A DNA stretch of 7,455 nt from an uncultured Bacilli bacterium (GTDB taxonomy: Bacteria; Bacillota_I; Bacilli_A; RF39; UBA660), in NCBI GenBank assembly GCA_944363895.1, contig CALVVP010000052.1:1-7455 (forward strand). Reading direction: 5' to 3'. The notes below the pieces were generated by a model that was not told the origin of the DNA, ran no database searches, and worked only from the letters and a program-made list of their open reading frames with translations. Of this stretch, positions 5,529-7,455 are shown in pieces (positions within the stretch are counted from its first letter, which is position 1; every line of letters starts with the position of its first letter). The position numbers and the translations under genes are program-made.

Positions 5529-6485
5529 TTATTCGATTTCTTTTAAAACAGCTTGGTAAATTTCTTCGTTTTCATTTTTTATTACCACTTCACTTACTTC
5601 GTAATTATCTTTAATTGATAGACAAATAGTATAAATAACTTCTTCTAATATATCCTTAGAATCGACATCAGAAAATATATAAGAATTAAAAGTCAATTCT
5701 AAAATATCGGGTTGTTCTTCGATTGCTAATAATTCTGTGTTGCTATTTAGATAACTTAACAAATTAGTGTTATAGGCATTAGTGCTCGTTAATTCGTCAA
5801 TAATAATTCTTATTTTATCACGATTGTCATTTAAATATTTAGTGACGGGAACATAATAATAATTGTCATTATGCTTATTTAAATAATAAATTGTAACTTG
5901 ATTTATATCATCAGTTTTAGTAAAATCATAAGTCTTATTAATGCCAAAATTACGGTCTAAAGTACTTGGTAAATTTATTTTAGTTTGCGGTAATTTAGTT
6001 AAGATATCCCCTTCAATATAAATAATTAATTTATCGACTTCATCAACTGAAGTAACAGTATAAATGATTGCTTCAATCATTTTTTCTTCTAAATCTTTGT
6101 TAATATTTAATAATTCTTTGGAAAAATCAATTTTTATTAAGCCTGCTTCATATTTAACACTTAATATTTTAGTATCGCTTGGTAAAATCGATTTAAAACC
6201 ATTTGGTATCTTATTTTCACCCTCACCACCATTGATTAAAACTTCGACTAATTCTTTGACTTTTTCTTCAATAGAGGTACTATTGACAACAACCTCAGCT
6301 TTACCTAAATAATTATAATTATCCAAAAGATAAATACTATTAGTTTCAACTTCTAAATTAACATATTCTAAGTTTTGATCGATATTCAATTTATCATCTT
6401 GATTGGGAATTAGATAAATTAATAGAAGCGCAAATAGGGCAGAAGAGGCAATAATTATCTTTCTAATCATCTTTCTTTTTAACAT
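5529..6485 (-). CDS. gerM: GerM, two-GerMN-domain protein of the SpoIIIA-SpoIIQ complex
   Basis: GerM is made in the mother cell under sigma-E in B. subtilis and helps assemble the basal platform of the SpoIIIA-SpoIIQ channel between mother cell and forespore. The name records an earlier germination phenotype. The 318 residues carry an N-terminal hydrophobic segment (~8-27) and two GerMN repeats (~48-165 and ~196-312). The first shows IPNGFKSILPSDTKILSV (93-110) and LIKIDFSKEL. The second shows VTIYYLNKHNDNYYYVPVTK (197-216). NFGINKTYDF (179-188) joins them. The B. subtilis protein (366 residues) is a lipoprotein. Here there is no Cys near the hydrophobic segment, so it is probably held by an uncleaved anchor. 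AGGTGA precedes the ATG at 6485 by four bases; the internal ATG six codons in has a poorer site. It follows gerE after a terminator. Confidence 0.93.
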   Translation of the reverse strand: MLKRKMIRKIIIASSALFALLLIYLIPNQDDKLNIDQNLEYVNLEVETNSIYLLDNYNYLGKAEVVVNSTSIEEKVKELVEVLINGGEGENKIPNGFKSILPSDTKILSVKYEAGLIKIDFSKELLNINKDLEEKMIEAIIYTVTSVDEVDKLIIYIEGDILTKLPQTKINLPSTLDRNFGINKTYDFTKTDDINQVTIYYLNKHNDNYYYVPVTKYLNDNRDKIRIIIDELTSTNAYNTNLLSYLNSNTELLAIEEQPDILELTFNSYIFSDVDSKDILEEVIYTICLSIKDNYEVSEVVIKNENEEIYQAVLKEIE

Positions 6486-6511
6486 AAAATCACCTATTTA
6501 ATATTATGAAA

Positions 6512-6534
6512 AAAAAGGTTGTTTATACCTTTTT
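6512..6534 (-). terminator. Rho-independent terminator of gerE
   Basis: On the minus strand AAAAAGGT (6534-6527) pairs with ACCTTTTT (6519-6512) around the loop ATAAACA, and more T residues follow. The first two bases overlap the gerE stop codon. It separates gerE from gerM, which implies a separate promoter for gerM or partial read-through. Confidence 0.7.
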
Positions 6535-6739
6535 ATAATGAAATTTCCTTTAATTTTAAAAGTTCTATGACAGCACCAGCTCGACCTTTAACTCCCAATT
6601 TCTGCATAACATTGGAGATATGATTTCTGACTGTTTTCTCACTTATTCCTAACTTTTTGGCAATTTGTTCAGTTGAACGATTTAATACTAACAGGTCAAA
6701 AACTTGTTTTTCTCTTTTGGTCAAAACACTTTTAGACAT
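6533..6739 (-). CDS. gerE: GerE, late mother-cell transcription regulator (LuxR-type HTH)
   Basis: GerE acts last in the mother-cell cascade, activating or repressing sigma-K-dependent spore-coat genes. It is essentially a free-standing LuxR/NarL helix-turn-helix domain. The 68 residues span the whole family length (74 in B. subtilis). The resemblance is close: LTKREKQVFDLLV (6-18), SEKTVRNHISNVMQKLGVKGR (33-53) containing the recognition helix, and AVIELLKLKEISL (56-68). The start at 6739 is preceded by GAGGG at five bases. A sigma-K consensus promoter lies upstream, in the gap after spoIIIAH, which agrees with the sigma-K control known for gerE. The ribosome-binding region is one arm of an 11-bp inverted repeat whose other arm overlaps the promoter -35 element. 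A terminator follows the stop. Confidence 0.95.
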   Translation of the reverse strand: MSKSVLTKREKQVFDLLVLNRSTEQIAKKLGISEKTVRNHISNVMQKLGVKGRAGAVIELLKLKEISL

Positions 6740-6741
6740 AA

Positions 6742-6813
6742 TTCCCTCACTTCCTTGGGTGGTTTATATTTCTTCATATTATTCTATGTACCATTTATAA
6801 ATAAGTGAGGGAA
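6742..6813 (-). repeat. 11-bp inverted repeat linking the gerE promoter and ribosome binding site
   Basis: TTCCCTCACTT (6742-6752) and AAGTGAGGGAA (6803-6813) are perfect reverse complements 50 bases apart. In a minus-strand transcript arriving from spoIIIAH, the distal arm would pair with the gerE Shine-Dalgarno region. A message started at the sigma-K promoter (near 6773) would lack the distal arm. Confidence 0.6.
6780..6806 (-). promoter_or_regulatory. Sigma-K-type promoter of gerE
   Basis: On the minus strand, AC (6806-6805), a 16-base spacer, then CATAGAATA (6788-6780). This fits the B. subtilis sigma-K consensus AC, 16-17 bases, CATAnnnTA at every defined position. It lies in the 84-base gap between spoIIIAH and gerE, and the transcript would begin ~34 bases before the gerE start codon. 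Confidence 0.7.
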
Positions 6814-6823
6814 AAAGCAATAA

Positions 6824-7327
6824 TTATGAAGTAAATTTAACTGTTATGTATTTTGGACTTTCATACTGTTCTTGAACTGTTCGCATAATTTTATTAGCTA
6901 AATCACTATCATTTTCTGCTTTATTTATAACAATTTCAATTTGATCATTTCTTATTTTAACAAAAGAATCTAATTGATAAACCTCTTTAATTTTACTTTC
7001 TAATTTTTCTTCTTCACCTTTATTGATATTTAATTCTTTCATTTTATCAAAAGCGGCATTTTTTTCTTCGATAGTAGATTCATCACTATTAAGAATTAAT
7101 TGTAAATTTTCCATTTCCTTTAATAATTCTTCTTCGGCTTCTACTCTTAAAGCGACTAAGACAGTACTTTCTGTAACTGTTGTCGTTGGGGTTTCATTAT
7201 TTTCATTATCAGTATAATTTGCATTAGTATTTAATAACAATTCACTTGGCATCGTAATATAATAAACACTTAAAACTAAAATAAGACTAAATAAAGTTAA
7301 AAACCAAATACTTTTTTTATTAATCAT
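6824..7327 (-). CDS. spoIIIAH: Stage III sporulation protein AH
   Basis: SpoIIIAH is a mother-cell membrane protein whose extracellular domain forms a ring and binds forespore SpoIIQ across the intermembrane space. The complex drives engulfment and supports late sigma-G activity in the forespore. The 167 residues start like the B. subtilis protein (MINKKSIWFLTLFSLILVLSVYYIT), with a single membrane segment at ~7-24. A Thr/Asn-rich linker (~30-55) precedes the conserved YscJ/FliF-like ring-building domain (~65-167), with EEKNAAFDKMKEL (87-99) and EEEKLESKIKE (105-115). The linker is much shorter than in B. subtilis (218 residues in total). GGAGG lies at ideal spacing before the ATG at 7327. 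In B. subtilis it is the last gene of the eight-gene spoIIIA operon. Here no spoIIIAG precedes it within 128 bases, and a divergent promoter faces the other way. Confidence 0.93.
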   Translation of the reverse strand: MINKKSIWFLTLFSLILVLSVYYITMPSELLLNTNANYTDNENNETPTTTVTESTVLVALRVEAEEELLKEMENLQLILNSDESTIEEKNAAFDKMKELNINKGEEEKLESKIKEVYQLDSFVKIRNDQIEIVINKAENDSDLANKIMRTVQEQYESPKYITVKFTS

Positions 7328-7390
7328 AATTATTCCTCCATAATCTATTAAATTATATGAAGATAATTATAAAATATTATTAAAAAAGTG

Positions 7391-7418
7391 TTCATTTTTC
7401 TAAACTATATGATATAAT
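7391..7418 (+). promoter_or_regulatory. Extended -10 promoter pointing out of the window
   Basis: TGATATAAT (7410-7418) is a TGn-TATAAT extended -10 element with only a weak -35 region (around 7391-7396, TTCATT). The transcript would start near 7425 and run off the right edge (GGCTTTTTTAAACCGTTGG). It is divergent from spoIIIAH. What it expresses is not visible. Confidence 0.5.
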
Positions 7419-7455
7419 ATTAATGGCTTTTTTAAACCGTTGGACATTCGGGGAT

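Noticed and set aside
6494..6530. Sigma-E-like promoter of gerM (GTATAAA ... CATAATATT)
   Set aside because: The spacing is acceptable but the transcript would start at the ribosome binding site; it also overlaps the gerE terminator. Possible but not supported enough to list.
7340..7380. Sigma-E-like promoter of spoIIIAH (ATATT, 13 bases, CATATAAT on the minus strand)
   Set aside because: The AT-rich context makes such matches common and the spacing is one base short of the usual 14-15; plausible only because of the gene.
1..7455. CRISPR arrays, tRNA or rRNA genes
   Set aside because: No regularly spaced direct repeats and no recognisable tRNA or rRNA sequence on either strand.

Overview
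The window looks like AT-rich chromosomal DNA from an endospore-forming, low-GC Firmicute, most likely an uncultured gut member of class Bacilli. Four sporulation proteins are recognisable (SpoIIID, GerM, GerE, SpoIIIAH). GerE in particular points to Bacilli rather than Clostridia. Codon use and stops fit the standard bacterial code: Trp is TGG, and lepA ends naturally at TGA. This argues against a true Mollicute. The lineage is an inference from gene content.

Bases 1-1130 are an accessory-type region. It opens with the 3' end of a gene whose last ~40 codons are GC-rich (62% over 161-260, counted by hand) and encode a C-type-lectin-like tail (LRGG ... AGVF ... ARAVL). Its stop codon lies inside a perfect 13-bp hairpin closed by a GAAA tetraloop. 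This is the layout expected of the variable region of a diversity-generating retroelement (DGR) target gene, although no reverse transcriptase or template repeat is in view. Next comes a frameshifted, truncated ISL3-family transposase remnant on the minus strand, and then two hairpins that separate this region from the housekeeping block.

Bases 1130-5281 are a plus-strand block: lepA (elongation factor 4), spoIIID (mother-cell regulator), a CmpB-family membrane protein, and a family-2 glycosyltransferase whose start abuts the previous stop codon. Good sigma-A-type promoters precede lepA, spoIIID and the membrane-protein/glycosyltransferase pair.

Bases 5278-7327 are a minus-strand block, read right to left: spoIIIAH, gerE, gerM and a 65-residue coiled-coil protein of unknown function. 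SpoIIIAH and GerM are partners in the transenvelope feeding-tube complex made during engulfment, and GerE is the last mother-cell regulator. The region therefore groups parts of the mother-cell programme that are scattered in Bacillus subtilis. gerE has a near-textbook sigma-K promoter. The two blocks converge on a shared bidirectional terminator whose 7-base loop holds both overlapping stop codons. At the right edge an extended -10 promoter points out of the window, divergent from spoIIIAH.

The observations most worth following up are the putative DGR variable region, the compact spoIIIAH-gerE-gerM cluster, and an inverted repeat that joins the gerE sigma-K -35 region to the gerE ribosome binding site.
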